A DNA stretch of 64,000 nt from Candidatus Eisenbacteria bacterium (GTDB lineage Bacteria; Eisenbacteria; RBG-16-71-46): the NCBI GenBank assembly GCA_020847735.1, contig JADLBL010000011.1:1-64000 (forward strand), written 5' to 3'. The notes under the pieces were generated by a model that was not told the origin of the DNA, did no database searches, and was given only the letters and a program-made list of their open reading frames with translations. The position numbers and the translations under genes were made by a program. Shown piece by piece: positions 24,932 through 34,300 of the stretch (positions within the stretch are counted from its first letter, which is position 1; each line of letters starts with the position of its first letter).

Positions 24932-26386
24932 ATGCTGCGCACGAACTGGGTTTCCGGAGTCGCCGCCACGATCGCGGTGCTGCTCGTTTCGGCCACCGCG
25001 GCGATCGCCCGCCCGCTCTCGGTCGAGGTCTGGACCGACCGGGGGGACGACGCGGTCTACACCGCCGGTGACGCCATGCAGGTGAAGGTGCGCGCCAACG
25101 ACGACGCCTACCTGCTCGTCTACGAGATCAACTCCGACGGTCAGGTCACGGTGCTGTTCCCGTTCCGGCGCGCCTCGGGCATGGTCGAAGGTCGCAGCAC
25201 GCTGCGCCTGCCGCCCGAGGACTCGCGCTACGAGCTGACGGTCGAGAGCGACACGGGCCTGGGCTACATCGTCGCGCTGGCGTCGCGCCGGCCGTTCCGT
25301 GAGCTGCCCTGGTACCTGCGACCGTTCGACCCGCAGGGCGAGAGCGTCGGCTACGAAGGGCGGCACGACGACACCGACGGCTTCGACGACGACGGCCGCG
25401 TACTCGGTGACCCGACGGTCGCCATCGAGCGCATCCGCCGTGCGGTGCTGGGCGATCCGGGAGACCTCGACGATTTCGCGACCTCCTACACGACCTACTA
25501 CGTGGGTCACGAGGTCCGCTATCCGCGCTATCTCTGCAACGACTGCCACCGGCCGGGATCCTGGTCGTGGTGGGATGGGTTCGACCCGTACTACGCGTCG
25601 TGTTCGGTGTTCGACTTCCGCGTGAACTGGAACTGGTGCTGGGGGCCGTGCATGTGGTCGAGCCACGTGCCCTACTACTACTACGTGGTTCGCTCCGACT
25701 GCCCGCCCCGCTATCGCGGCTGGTACGACCGCCACGATCGCTGGTCCTCGTGGGACGGATCACGCACCTGGAGCAATCTCTGGGGTGGCCCGCTCGTGCG
25801 CCACAAGTCGGCGCCTCCCGTCGGCTACATCCCGCCGCCGGTCAAGGGCAGCGATGCGCCGCGCGGGTTGCCTCCCGGATTCATCAAGAGCGCCGGTGGC
25901 CCCGGCGGCCGCGGGTCGGTTCCCATCGGACGAAATCGTCCCGACGTCGGCCAGGGGGATCGGCCGGGAGGCCAGGTCTGGCGCACACCGCCCGGCGCAG
26001 GCGGCACTCCGGGAGTGAAGGCGCCGGATCGCGCCGGCACGAGGGAGCAGCCGCGCTTCCGGCCGCCGAGGCCGACGACGCCCGACCGCGACGACAAGGG
26101 GTACCAGCCGCGGCAGGATCAGCCGCGCCGCGAGCCGGCGCGCTACGACCCTCCGCGGCAGGATCAGCCGCGCCGCGAGCCGGAGCGTTACGATCCTCCG
26201 CGGCAGGATCAGCCGCGCCGCGAGCAGCCGCGCCACGACCCGCCCAGGCAGGACCAGCCGCGCCACGAGCAGCCGCGCTATGACCCGCCGCGGCAGGATT
26301 CGCCCAGGCAGGAGCGGCCGGAGCAACCGAGGCGAGAGCCCGGCGGCTCCTCGGGCGGAGGCAAGCACAAGGGCGGCGGCCGCTGA
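24932..26386 (+). CDS. Secreted DUF4384 protein with Arg/Gln/Asp/Pro repeat tail
   Basis: ATG 24932 follows GAAGGAG with correct spacing (GTG 24923 is less likely). The 484-residue product has a signal peptide ending near AAIARP and a DUF4384 domain at ~25-110 (VEVWTDRGDDAVYTAGDAMQ, YLLVYEINSDGQVTVLFP). An aromatic, Cys-containing middle follows (YYYYVVRSDCPPRYRGWY). The tail has four 15-residue repeats of the type RQDQPRREPxRYDPP and ends Gly/Lys-rich. DUF4384 proteins are often envelope or secretion-associated, but the function is not settled. The basic tail could bind polyanions; that is inference. Confidence 0.75.
   Translation: MLRTNWVSGVAATIAVLLVSATAAIARPLSVEVWTDRGDDAVYTAGDAMQVKVRANDDAYLLVYEINSDGQVTVLFPFRRASGMVEGRSTLRLPPEDSRYELTVESDTGLGYIVALASRRPFRELPWYLRPFDPQGESVGYEGRHDDTDGFDDDGRVLGDPTVAIERIRRAVLGDPGDLDDFATSYTTYYVGHEVRYPRYLCNDCHRPGSWSWWDGFDPYYASCSVFDFRVNWNWCWGPCMWSSHVPYYYYVVRSDCPPRYRGWYDRHDRWSSWDGSRTWSNLWGGPLVRHKSAPPVGYIPPPVKGSDAPRGLPPGFIKSAGGPGGRGSVPIGRNRPDVGQGDRPGGQVWRTPPGAGGTPGVKAPDRAGTREQPRFRPPRPTTPDRDDKGYQPRQDQPRREPARYDPPRQDQPRREPERYDPPRQDQPRREQPRHDPPRQDQPRHEQPRYDPPRQDSPRQERPEQPRREPGGSSGGGKHKGGGR
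26111..26325 (+). repeat. 45-base tandem repeat within the DUF4384 gene
   Basis: Four units start at 26111, 26156, 26201 and 26246, with a degenerate fifth from 26291. Each encodes 15 residues beginning RQDQPR or a close variant. Copy number may vary by slippage. Confidence 0.85.
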
Positions 26387-26413
26387 CGACAGCACCCGGG
26401 TGTAGCGTATACT
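26383..26413 (+). promoter_or_regulatory. Weak promoter candidate before the PorV-like gene
   Basis: CTGACG (26383-26388) and TATACT (26408-26413) with a long 19-base spacer. A strong hairpin lies between it and the gene. Confidence 0.25.
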
Positions 26414-26430
26414 GCCGCGCCTGATTCGCG

Positions 26431-26463
26431 GGCAGCGGGGCCGGAGTCACCGGCCCCGCTGCC
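26431..26463 (+). terminator. Strong hairpin between the DUF4384 and PorV-like genes
   Basis: A perfect 14-bp stem (26431-26444 with 26450-26463) and a five-base AGTCA loop, followed by TTGTGCGTT. It ends only 31 bases before the next start codon, so it could terminate or attenuate. Confidence 0.65.
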
Positions 26464-26494
26464 TTGTGCGTTCGATTCCCTGGAGTTTCGAGAC

Positions 26495-27409
26495 GTGATC
26501 CGACGCAGGTCCCTGCTGCTCCCTCTTGTCAGCCTGCTGGTTGCTTCGGCCGCCCCTGCCGCGCCGCCCGGTTTCGCCTTCCTCGAAGTGCCCGCGGGCG
26601 CCCGGGCTTCGGCGATGGGCGGGGCGTACCTTGCGGTGGCGGAAGGGGTGGAAGGGGCGTTCTGGAACCCCGCGACACTCTCGGGGGTCCAGGGCACCCA
26701 GCTCGTCGCGACCCACTACGAGTTCTTCGAGAGCCTGCGGCACGACCAATTCGCGCTCGCCGGGCAGCTCTTCGGCGGCGGAATGGCGGCCTCCGTTCGG
26801 GCGATGTACACCGAGCCGATCGAGGAGCGCGACGAGCTCGGCAATCTCATCGGCACGTTCGGCGCGCACGATCTCGAGATGCAGCTGGGCTACGGGCGAA
26901 AGGGCGCCGGCGGCACGAGCGTCGGCTTCGCGGCGCAGCTCGTGCGGGAGCGCATCGCCAGCGAGTCGGCGATGACCTGGGGCATGAGCGCCGGTCTCGC
27001 ATGGCTCCCCGAACGCTGGCGTGACCTGCGCGCCGGCCTGGCCGTGCAGCACCTCGGCCCCGCGGCGCACTACGAGTTCGACGGTCAGCGCGGCGCCCCC
27101 GTCGGCCTGCCCCTCGCGCTTCACGGAGGGCTCGCCTGGCACCGGGCGCTCGGGCGGGGCCTTGCGCTGACCCCGGCGCTCGACGTGCGCGCGACGCGTG
27201 GCCGCCAGGCGGTGGTCGCGCTCGGCGGCGAGCTCGAGTCGGAAACCGGCGCGTCGCTTCGCGCCGGGCTGCGACAGGGCGACGACATCGCGAACTTCAG
27301 CGCCGGCCTCGGCTGGCGCTACCGCGGTTACCGCGTGGACTACGCCTGGGTGCCGTCGAAGCTCGATCTCGGCGACACGCACCGCTTCTCGTTCGGCGCT
27401 CAGTTCTGA
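26495..27409 (+). CDS. PorV/PorQ-like (UPF0164) outer-membrane protein
   Basis: GTG 26495 follows TGGAG. The 304-residue protein has a signal peptide (LLLPLVSLLVASAAPAAP) and then the family hallmark FLEVPAGARASAMGGAYLAV with GAFWNPATLSG. The rest is beta-barrel-like and ends FSFGAQF. PorV and PorQ are FadL-like barrels that serve type IX secretion in Bacteroidota; relatives are widespread in FCB bacteria, where the role is less clear. FlgD/type-IX-like C-terminal domains occur on three other proteins of this window, which makes a secretion role plausible. Confidence 0.8.
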   Translation: MIRRRSLLLPLVSLLVASAAPAAPPGFAFLEVPAGARASAMGGAYLAVAEGVEGAFWNPATLSGVQGTQLVATHYEFFESLRHDQFALAGQLFGGGMAASVRAMYTEPIEERDELGNLIGTFGAHDLEMQLGYGRKGAGGTSVGFAAQLVRERIASESAMTWGMSAGLAWLPERWRDLRAGLAVQHLGPAAHYEFDGQRGAPVGLPLALHGGLAWHRALGRGLALTPALDVRATRGRQAVVALGGELESETGASLRAGLRQGDDIANFSAGLGWRYRGYRVDYAWVPSKLDLGDTHRFSFGAQF

Positions 27410-27426
27410 AGCCTGCGCCGGGCGTG

Positions 27427-27445
27427 CCGCGGCCGGCCGCCGCGG
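27427..27445. terminator. Convergent hairpin
   Basis: CCGCGGC and GCCGCGG arms (27427-27433, 27439-27445) around CGGCC, between the convergent porV-like and lpxH genes. Confidence 0.35.
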
Positions 27446-27451
27446 TCGCGG

Positions 27452-28189
27452 TCAGGCCGGAGCCGGCCAGGTCTTGAGCGTGATCCGGCCGTTCTCCATC
27501 TCGGCGTACGTGAAGCGCTCGATCCAGTCGCCGAGCACGAAGAACTCGCGGCCGTTCTCGCGTCGCTCGTAGGCGTGGTGGAAATGCCCGACCAGCACGC
27601 CGTCGTAACCTTCCGCGAAGCGCGGCCCGGCGATCTCGCGCCACAGCCGCTCGGGCTGCAGCGGCGGGTGCCCGCGCGAGCCGCGGGACCAGCCCGAGAC
27701 GACGTGGGCGAGCGGGATGCCGAGGTCCGGATGGAGCAGCTGGTAGAGCCCGATGCTGAGCGGACTGCGAATCACGCCGCGCAGCATGCGGTAGCCGAGG
27801 TCGCCGCCCACGAGGCCGTCACCATGATGCACCCAGAGCCGACGGCCCTGCTGCTCGATCGTCACGGGCCGGTCCGTCGTGCGCACGCCGAGCGTCTCGC
27901 GCAGGAAACTGCCCAGCCAGAAGTCGTGGTTGCCGTTCAGGTACTGGATGTCGATCCCGGCGGCGCGCAGTCGCTGCAGGACGGCCAGCGTGGGGAAGGC
28001 GCGGCGTGGGATCGCGGTCCGGTATTCGAACCAAAAGTCGAACAGGTCGCCGACGATAACGAGGGAGGATGCGCGTCCGGGCAGCGTGTCGAGAAGGCTG
28101 TGGAGCCTGGCCTCGCGCGAGGCCTCCCGTTCCCTGGACTCGGCGCCCAGATGTGCGTCCGAGAGAAACACCACCGTGCCGGTGTGCAT
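27452..28189 (-). CDS. lpxH: UDP-2,3-diacylglucosamine pyrophosphatase LpxH
   Basis: The 245-residue cytosolic metallophosphoesterase removes UMP from UDP-2,3-diacylglucosamine in lipid A synthesis. Motifs in order are FLSDAHLG near 8, GDLFDFWFEYR near 46, LNGNHDFWLG near 81, HHGDG near 115 and GHFHHAY near 198, giving the two-metal site. ATG 28189 is chosen over a longer frame with no homology. Its presence supports an LPS-bearing outer membrane. A general LpxH-like phosphoesterase with another substrate is the alternative. Confidence 0.85.
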   Translation of the reverse strand: MHTGTVVFLSDAHLGAESREREASREARLHSLLDTLPGRASSLVIVGDLFDFWFEYRTAIPRRAFPTLAVLQRLRAAGIDIQYLNGNHDFWLGSFLRETLGVRTTDRPVTIEQQGRRLWVHHGDGLVGGDLGYRMLRGVIRSPLSIGLYQLLHPDLGIPLAHVVSGWSRGSRGHPPLQPERLWREIAGPRFAEGYDGVLVGHFHHAYERRENGREFFVLGDWIERFTYAEMENGRITLKTWPAPA

Positions 28190-28426
28190 GCCGGCGCAGT
28201 CTAGTCGTCGTACAGGAACCGCGCCAAGCGTTGCCGGGCGCGTCGGGTGAGCCCGGCTCCTCCGGTCGGCCGCGCGGCGGCGGACCACACGTCAATGCTT
28301 CATCAGTTCTCGAGTCGCACGCGCAACCGTCGCAGCATCCGGCGCGTCTGACCCCATAGCGAGCGCCGGAAACCACGAAGCCAGCTTTCGCGCGAGGCCC
28401 TCGGGTCGGACGCGCACGCGGCCAAA

Positions 28427-28456
28427 TTGACGGCCGCTGAACAGCATCGGTCTATC
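28427..28456 (+). promoter_or_regulatory. Promoter candidate of htrA
   Basis: TTGACG (28427-28432) and TCTATC (28451-28456), 18-base spacer. The resulting leader is about 100 bases. The rest of 28190-28560 shows no gene. Confidence 0.45.
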
Positions 28457-28560
28457 GGATCCCGGCCCTCGCGGCCTAGTCTCTCAAGGACATGCGGAGA
28501 GGCCGCCCGCCCCTCCGGTGCCGCATCGCCCGTCTCCCAAGTCAAGCACGGAGGAGTCAG

Positions 28561-30045
28561 ATGGACGGAAGGTCGGTCATTCGCCCGCGCAATTACTTCA
28601 TCGGTGCCGTCGCGCTCGTCGTCGCCGGACTCGTGGTGGGCCTCGGTCTCAGCGCGGGCCTCAACCTGCAGCGCGCCTCACGCGCGGCGGACGCGCAGGT
28701 CGCGTCCGTGGCCGCGCAGAACTCCGCGGCGCTGCCGGAGAGCCCGTTCGTGAGCGTCGTGGAGCGCGCGCTCCCGGCGGTGGTGTTCATCGACGTACAG
28801 AAGAAGGCCTCCGCCATGGGAGATCCGGGGGCGGACGACTTCATGCGCCGCTTCTTCGGTGACCAGGCGCCGCGCCGCCCGCAGCGCACCCCGTCGTCCG
28901 GTTCCGGGTTCATCTTCGATTCGCAGGGCCACATCCTCACGAACAATCACGTGGTGAGCAACGCCGACGACATCACGGTCACGCTCAACGACCGTCGCTC
29001 GTTCAAGGCCAAGGTCGTGGGCGCCGACCCCGAAACCGACGTCGCGGTCATCCAGATCTCGGGCAGCAACCTGCCCGTGCTGCCGCTCGGCGACTCCGAC
29101 CAGATGCGCGTCGGCGACTGGGCGATCGCCATCGGCAATCCGCTCGGCCAGCTTCGCGGCTCGGTGACCGTGGGCGTCGTGAGCGCGCAGGGCCGCACCG
29201 ACCTCAACATCTATGGCGGCACCCCCGAGTACCAGGATTTCATCCAGACGGACGCGTCCATCAACTTCGGCAACTCGGGCGGACCGCTGTGCAACATCCG
29301 CGGCGAGGCGATCGGCATCAACACCGCCGTCAACACGAGCGGCCAGGGCATCGGCTTCGCGGTTCCGATCAATCTCGCCAAGCACGTCGCCGATCAGCTC
29401 GTCGCGCACGGGCAGGTGCGGCGCTCGATGCTGGGCGTCCTGCTCGCCGACTTCACGCCCGAGCTCGCGGACGGCTTCGGCCTTTCGGGCAAGGAGGGCG
29501 TGCTCATTCAGCGCGTGCTCGACAACACCCCCGCCTCGCGCGCCGGCCTTCAGCGCAACGACCTGATCGTCGAGTACGACGGGCAGCCGGTGAACGATCT
29601 GCAGAAGCTCCGCCTGAAGGTGGCCGATACCCCGCCGGGACAGAAGGCGTCGCTGGTCGTGCTGCGTGGTGGCAAGCGCCTGACCTTCAACATCACGCTG
29701 GCGGACAAGGACACGCAGGTCGCCTCCAACACGCCCGCGGTCACGGGCGCGGACGATTCCGTGGACCTGGGCGGCATCAGCGTCCGGGACCTGCGCCCGG
29801 ACGAGCTGAAGCAGCTCGGCATCCAGGCCGGCGTTCGCGTGACGGACGTGGCGGACGGTAGTCTGGCCGAGGAACGCGGGATCCAGCCGAACGACGTGAT
29901 CGAACAGGTGGGGCCGACGTCCGTGAAGGACGCCGCCTCGTTCACGAAGTTGATGGACTCCGCGAAGAAGGCGGGACGCCCGGCGGCGCTGCTCGTGAAC
30001 CGCGAAGGCGCCTCGAGGTTCGTGACGCTGAGACTCGGCAACTGA
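28561..30045 (+). CDS. HtrA/DegP-family periplasmic serine protease
   Basis: ATG 28561 lies behind GGAGGAG. The 494-residue protein has an N-terminal membrane anchor or uncleaved signal (VALVVAGLVVGLGLSAG) and a trypsin-like domain with triad His ~130 (TNNHVVSNAD), Asp ~160 (ETDVAVIQ) and Ser ~239 (FGNSGGPLCN). Two PDZ domains follow at ~290-380 and ~405-490. It is a protein quality-control protease/chaperone of the periplasm. A promoter lies ~105 bases upstream and a terminator directly after, so it is probably monocistronic. Confidence 0.94.
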   Translation: MDGRSVIRPRNYFIGAVALVVAGLVVGLGLSAGLNLQRASRAADAQVASVAAQNSAALPESPFVSVVERALPAVVFIDVQKKASAMGDPGADDFMRRFFGDQAPRRPQRTPSSGSGFIFDSQGHILTNNHVVSNADDITVTLNDRRSFKAKVVGADPETDVAVIQISGSNLPVLPLGDSDQMRVGDWAIAIGNPLGQLRGSVTVGVVSAQGRTDLNIYGGTPEYQDFIQTDASINFGNSGGPLCNIRGEAIGINTAVNTSGQGIGFAVPINLAKHVADQLVAHGQVRRSMLGVLLADFTPELADGFGLSGKEGVLIQRVLDNTPASRAGLQRNDLIVEYDGQPVNDLQKLRLKVADTPPGQKASLVVLRGGKRLTFNITLADKDTQVASNTPAVTGADDSVDLGGISVRDLRPDELKQLGIQAGVRVTDVADGSLAEERGIQPNDVIEQVGPTSVKDAASFTKLMDSAKKAGRPAALLVNREGASRFVTLRLGN

Positions 30046-30075
30046 TCGCTTCCCGGCTCGACACGGAATCACGGG

Positions 30076-30101
30076 CGGGAGGCGGCGCAGGCCGCCTCCC
30101 G
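30076..30101 (+). terminator. Terminator of htrA
   Basis: An 11-bp stem (CGGGAGGCGGC at 30076-30086 with 30091-30101), GCAG loop, then TCGTTCC. Confidence 0.6.
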
Positions 30102-30128
30102 TCGTTCCATGGACGGAAACCGACGACG

Positions 30129-31355
30129 ATGCTCAAGTCCCTGAAGACCACATTGCTGCTCGGATGGGTGTGCGCGGCGTTCGCCGCCGCGGGGACGGCC
30201 CATGCGGACACGCCGGCGCCCCCGACGCTGGGCGGCATCCGCGCCTGGTCCGCGCCGTCGAACACCCGGATCGTGTTCGATTTCTCCCAGCCCGTCGCGC
30301 CGGTCATGCCCGACTCCGGCTCGGCGCGCCAGCTCGTCGTCTCGGTGCCGGCGCCCGGCATCACCGCCGCGGCCGATGTTCCCGCGACCCTCGCGGTGCG
30401 GGACACCGCGGTGGACTCGGTCGTCACCGTGTTCGACGAGTCGGGGGTCCGCTTCATCCTCATGCTGGCGCCCGGCGCTTCGTTTCGCGCCTTCGTGCTT
30501 CCCGCCGACGCCGAGAAACCGTTCCGCGTCGTCGTGGACGTCTTCAGCCTCGCGGCCCGCGAGGCCGAGAGCAGGCGGCTCGCCGCGCTCGCGGCGGCCA
30601 AGAAGCGCGACCGGGTCCGGCTCGTCGTCGTGGATGCCGGTCACGGCGGTGACGACACGGGCGCGCGCGGCCCGGGCGGCGTGCTCGAGAAGAACGTCAC
30701 GCTCGCCATCGCCAGGGCTCTGGCCGACGAGCTCAACAAGGTGACCGGCATTCGGGCCATCCTGACGCGGGACTCCGACTTCTTCATTCCGCTGCGCGAA
30801 CGCTACGGCATCGCCGAGAAGGCCCGGGCGGACCTGTTCGTGAGCATCCACTGCAACTCGAGCCGGCGGCGCGGCCGCGGCAGCGGCACCGAGGTCTACT
30901 TCCTGTCGCTGAAGGGCGCGAGCGACCAGGCCGACGCGGACCTCGCCGACCTCGAGAACGCCGCCGATCTGGTGGGCGGGGTTCCGCCGCAGGCGCAGGA
31001 CGACGTGGTCGGCGTGCTGTACGACGTGAAGCGCAACGTCGCTCTCGAGCGCAGCCAGTTGCTCGCCGAGACGCTGCTCGACCACATCGCGGCCGACCGC
31101 CGCGTCGAGTCACGCGGCATCAAGCAGGCGGGATTCGTCGTCCTCAAGTCGGTCGAGTTCCCGAGCGTGCTGGTCGAGACCGCCTTCATCAACAATTACC
31201 GCGAGGTGAAGCTGCTGAAGGACCCGGCCTTCCAGAGGCAGATGGGCAAACAGCTCGCCAACGGGGTCGTCGCCTACTTCAAGCAGGCGGGCGTCCCGCT
31301 GGGTGGGTCACCCGCCGAGGCGGCCCTCCCGCCTTCCGCGAATCAGGGCCGGTAG
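30129..31355 (+). CDS. N-acetylmuramoyl-L-alanine amidase (AMIN + Amidase_3)
   Basis: The 408-residue periplasmic enzyme cleaves the MurNAc-L-Ala bond of peptidoglycan. A signal peptide (TTLLLGWVCAAFAAAGTAHA) and an AMIN-like beta domain (~30-140) precede the zinc amidase. The amidase has VVVDAGHGGDDTGARG near 172, the Glu of GGVLEKNVTLAIA, SIHCNSS near 243 and the catalytic Glu in VLVETAFINN near 352. The insertion between SIHCN and the end resembles the regulatory helix of AmiB/AmiC types, which EnvC/NlpD-like activators displace. This points to a role in cell separation. Confidence 0.93.
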   Translation: MLKSLKTTLLLGWVCAAFAAAGTAHADTPAPPTLGGIRAWSAPSNTRIVFDFSQPVAPVMPDSGSARQLVVSVPAPGITAAADVPATLAVRDTAVDSVVTVFDESGVRFILMLAPGASFRAFVLPADAEKPFRVVVDVFSLAAREAESRRLAALAAAKKRDRVRLVVVDAGHGGDDTGARGPGGVLEKNVTLAIARALADELNKVTGIRAILTRDSDFFIPLRERYGIAEKARADLFVSIHCNSSRRRGRGSGTEVYFLSLKGASDQADADLADLENAADLVGGVPPQAQDDVVGVLYDVKRNVALERSQLLAETLLDHIAADRRVESRGIKQAGFVVLKSVEFPSVLVETAFINNYREVKLLKDPAFQRQMGKQLANGVVAYFKQAGVPLGGSPAEAALPPSANQGR

Positions 31356-31378
31356 CGGTCCGGCGGGCGGGCGCCGCG

Positions 31379-34300
31379 TCAGCGCCCCGCCTCGGCGATT
31401 CGCCCGTCCGGCCGGATGTCGAGCACGCCGCCCGCCTTGCATCGGTCGCGAACCAGCGCTTCCATCGCGCCGCGGATCAGCAGGCCCGTGTCGGTCTTTT
31501 CGGCCCCGGTCGCGAGCACGTTGTAGTTGTCGCCGCCGGTGGCCATGAAGTTGTTGACCGCCACCTTGTAGAGCTTCGCCGGGTCGAGCGGCGTCCCGTC
31601 CGCGAGCGCCAGAGAGACGACGCGGCTGCCCTTCGGCTTCGACAGGTCGAGCGTGTAGCGAAGCCCGCTCACCTGCGTGATGCGCTCGTTTCGCAGTCCC
31701 TGTTCGAGCGCGAGCTTCACCTCGTCGCCGGTCAGTTTCTCGGTCACGATCGTGTTGTCGAACGGCATGATGTCGTAGATCGCGCCGCGCGTGATCTCGC
31801 CGGCCGCGAGGTTCGCCCGCATGCCGCCCGGGTTCTGCATCGCGATGTCCACGCCCGAAACGAACCGCATGGCGTCGGAGATGAAGTCCCCGATCGTCGC
31901 TTCGGGCCGGCGGCGGTCGAGCGCGACGGCGGCGCGCCCGATCACCTCGGCGGCGATGGGCCCGACGCTCTCGTTCCAGCGCTCGACGCGCCCGAACCAC
32001 GACGAGTCCACCGGGGCGTCGCCCGCGATCACCGGAATCATGCGCTGGCGCTTCTCCAGCACCTGCCGCTTCACGGGATCCACGACCATGTCCACGACCG
32101 CGAGCCACTGGCCGAGCGCTCCCGCGATCATGACCGAGGCCCCGTTGATCCGGTCGTCAATGACGTTGTGGCTGTGGCCCCCGAGCCAGGCGTCCACGCC
32201 CGGCACGCCGCGAGCGAGCCTCGCGACGTCCCCGTGCGCGCCGCGCGTCGAATCCGTCTCGCCCGGAATGTGCCCGACCGCGATCACGATCGCGCTCCCT
32301 TCCTTGCGCAGGCGGGGGACGATCGGGGCCGCCGCGGCGGAGTCGTCCCCGAACTTCAGGTGCGCGACGTTCTCCGCGAGGGTCACCCGCGGCGTTCCGG
32401 GATAGGCCAGCCCGAGAATGCCGACCCGCACACCGCGGCGCGTGACGATCGTGTCGCTGCGCACCCACCACGGCCGTCTGCCGGTCCTGCGCTCGGTGAT
32501 GTTCGCGCCGAGGGTCGCGAAGCGCATCTGCATCGCGCGCGCCTTGAGCGTGTCGGCGGTCCAGTCGTAGTCGTGATTTCCGATCGCGTGGGCCGTGTAG
32601 CCGAGCAGATTCATCTGCTCGACCACCGGCCGGCCGAACTGGAGGTTCGACAGCATCGAGCCCTGGAACGTGTCGCCGCCGTCCACGAGCACCGTGCCCG
32701 CGGGATTCTCGGAGGTCAGTTGCTCGATCGCCGACGCGAGGTAGACCGTGCCGCCGGTCGCGCGCCCGCTGCGACGGTCGCGCGCGGTCGAGATCACCGC
32801 GCCGTGGAAGTCGGTGGTCTCGATGACGCGCACCTGCGGGAAGCGCATGTTCGAGACCATGCCCAGCCACTGCGCGCGCGTCAGCCCGCCGCCGAGCGCC
32901 GCGGCGTCGAGCGACGTTCCGCCCGCCAGCGACAGGCCGGTGAGCAGTCCACGACGGTAGGCGTCGTCGCCCGCACGGCCGGAAGCGAGCGCGAAGCCCG
33001 CGGAGCGCGCGGCCCGCTCGCACCAGTCGAGCGCCGTGCCGACGGTCGCCGGCTGGAAGGGCTTGAAGCTCTCGCCCTGTCCGTCGCGGCCGAGCACGCC
33101 GCGCGAGAGGATGCCGTCCACCCAGACCTGCACCTCGTCGGGCACGTCCCCGAACGCCCCGGAGGGGCGCTTCGAGCGCAGGTTCAGCGCCCGCCCCAGC
33201 CCGTAGGCCAGATCCACGCGCCGGGCCGGCTCCTCGGGAATCAGGTGGCGCACTTCGGCGGCGGGAACCAGCCCGAAGCGCACCAGCCGGTCGATCAGCG
33301 GACGCTCCGGCATCGCCGCGTAGTCGGGCAACAGCGTCCAGGCCGGCTCGATCTTCGCCGGCACGTCCGGGTGGCGCCGGACGTAGTCGAGGAGCGCGGC
33401 GGGGGCGCTGAGTGCCGGCCGCCCGAGGACGCGCGCCCGGCGGATCATCGTGAAGTCGCCGCCGCCCGCGGCGCGGTAGCCGTTGACCGCGACCCGCAGC
33501 TTTCGCGAGGGATCGAGCGGCCGGCCGTTCAGCGACAACTGGAGGATGCGGTCGCCCGCGGGCCGGGTCAGGTCCACTTCGCAGGTCACGCCCAGGGGCA
33601 TGTCGAAGTTCCAGGTGGGCATGCCCGGAACGGTGAGCGGTTGCTGGTCGTCGTACGTGTAGTCGGCGAACAGCCGCGCCGAGTGCTCCAGCGCCTCCTT
33701 GAGGTCCGCTCCGTCGAGCTCCACGGTCACGAGCGTGTTCTCGTACGGGTAGAGCCGCATCAGGTCGCGCACCGTGACGGGCCCGGCGGGGATCCGCTGA
33801 GTCCCGTCGAACAGGGTCGCGAGAGAGACGTCGGCGCCGGTGGCGTCGAGCTGCGCACGCTGGACCAGCTGGAGCAGCGCGTTGTCGGCGTAGCGTCCCC
33901 CCGGAGCGCCGAGCGGAGCCGCCGCGTGACCGACGACCACGTCGAGCGCCACCTTCGTACGGGCCGCGTAGCCGGCAAGGGTGTCGGCGAGCGCCAGGTC
34001 GGTCGCGACCGTGTCGGCGATGGCGATCACACGCGCGCGCCGATCCGTCAGCTTCCAGGGACTGGTGTCGGTCGCGCGCGTGAACGTCAGGTCCACGCGG
34101 CCGACGGCGTCGCCGGAGTGCCCGGCCTGGGTCACCAGGGTGCCGTCCACCATCACCGAGGGCACGATCGTGTGCGTGTGCCCCAGGATGACCACGTCCA
34201 GACCGACCACCTCGTGGGCCAGTCGCCAGCCGAAGTTCTCGTTCGGCACGTCTCCCAGGCGCGGCTGCCCGGTGCGGGTGTCCTTCTCGAGCCCGGTATG

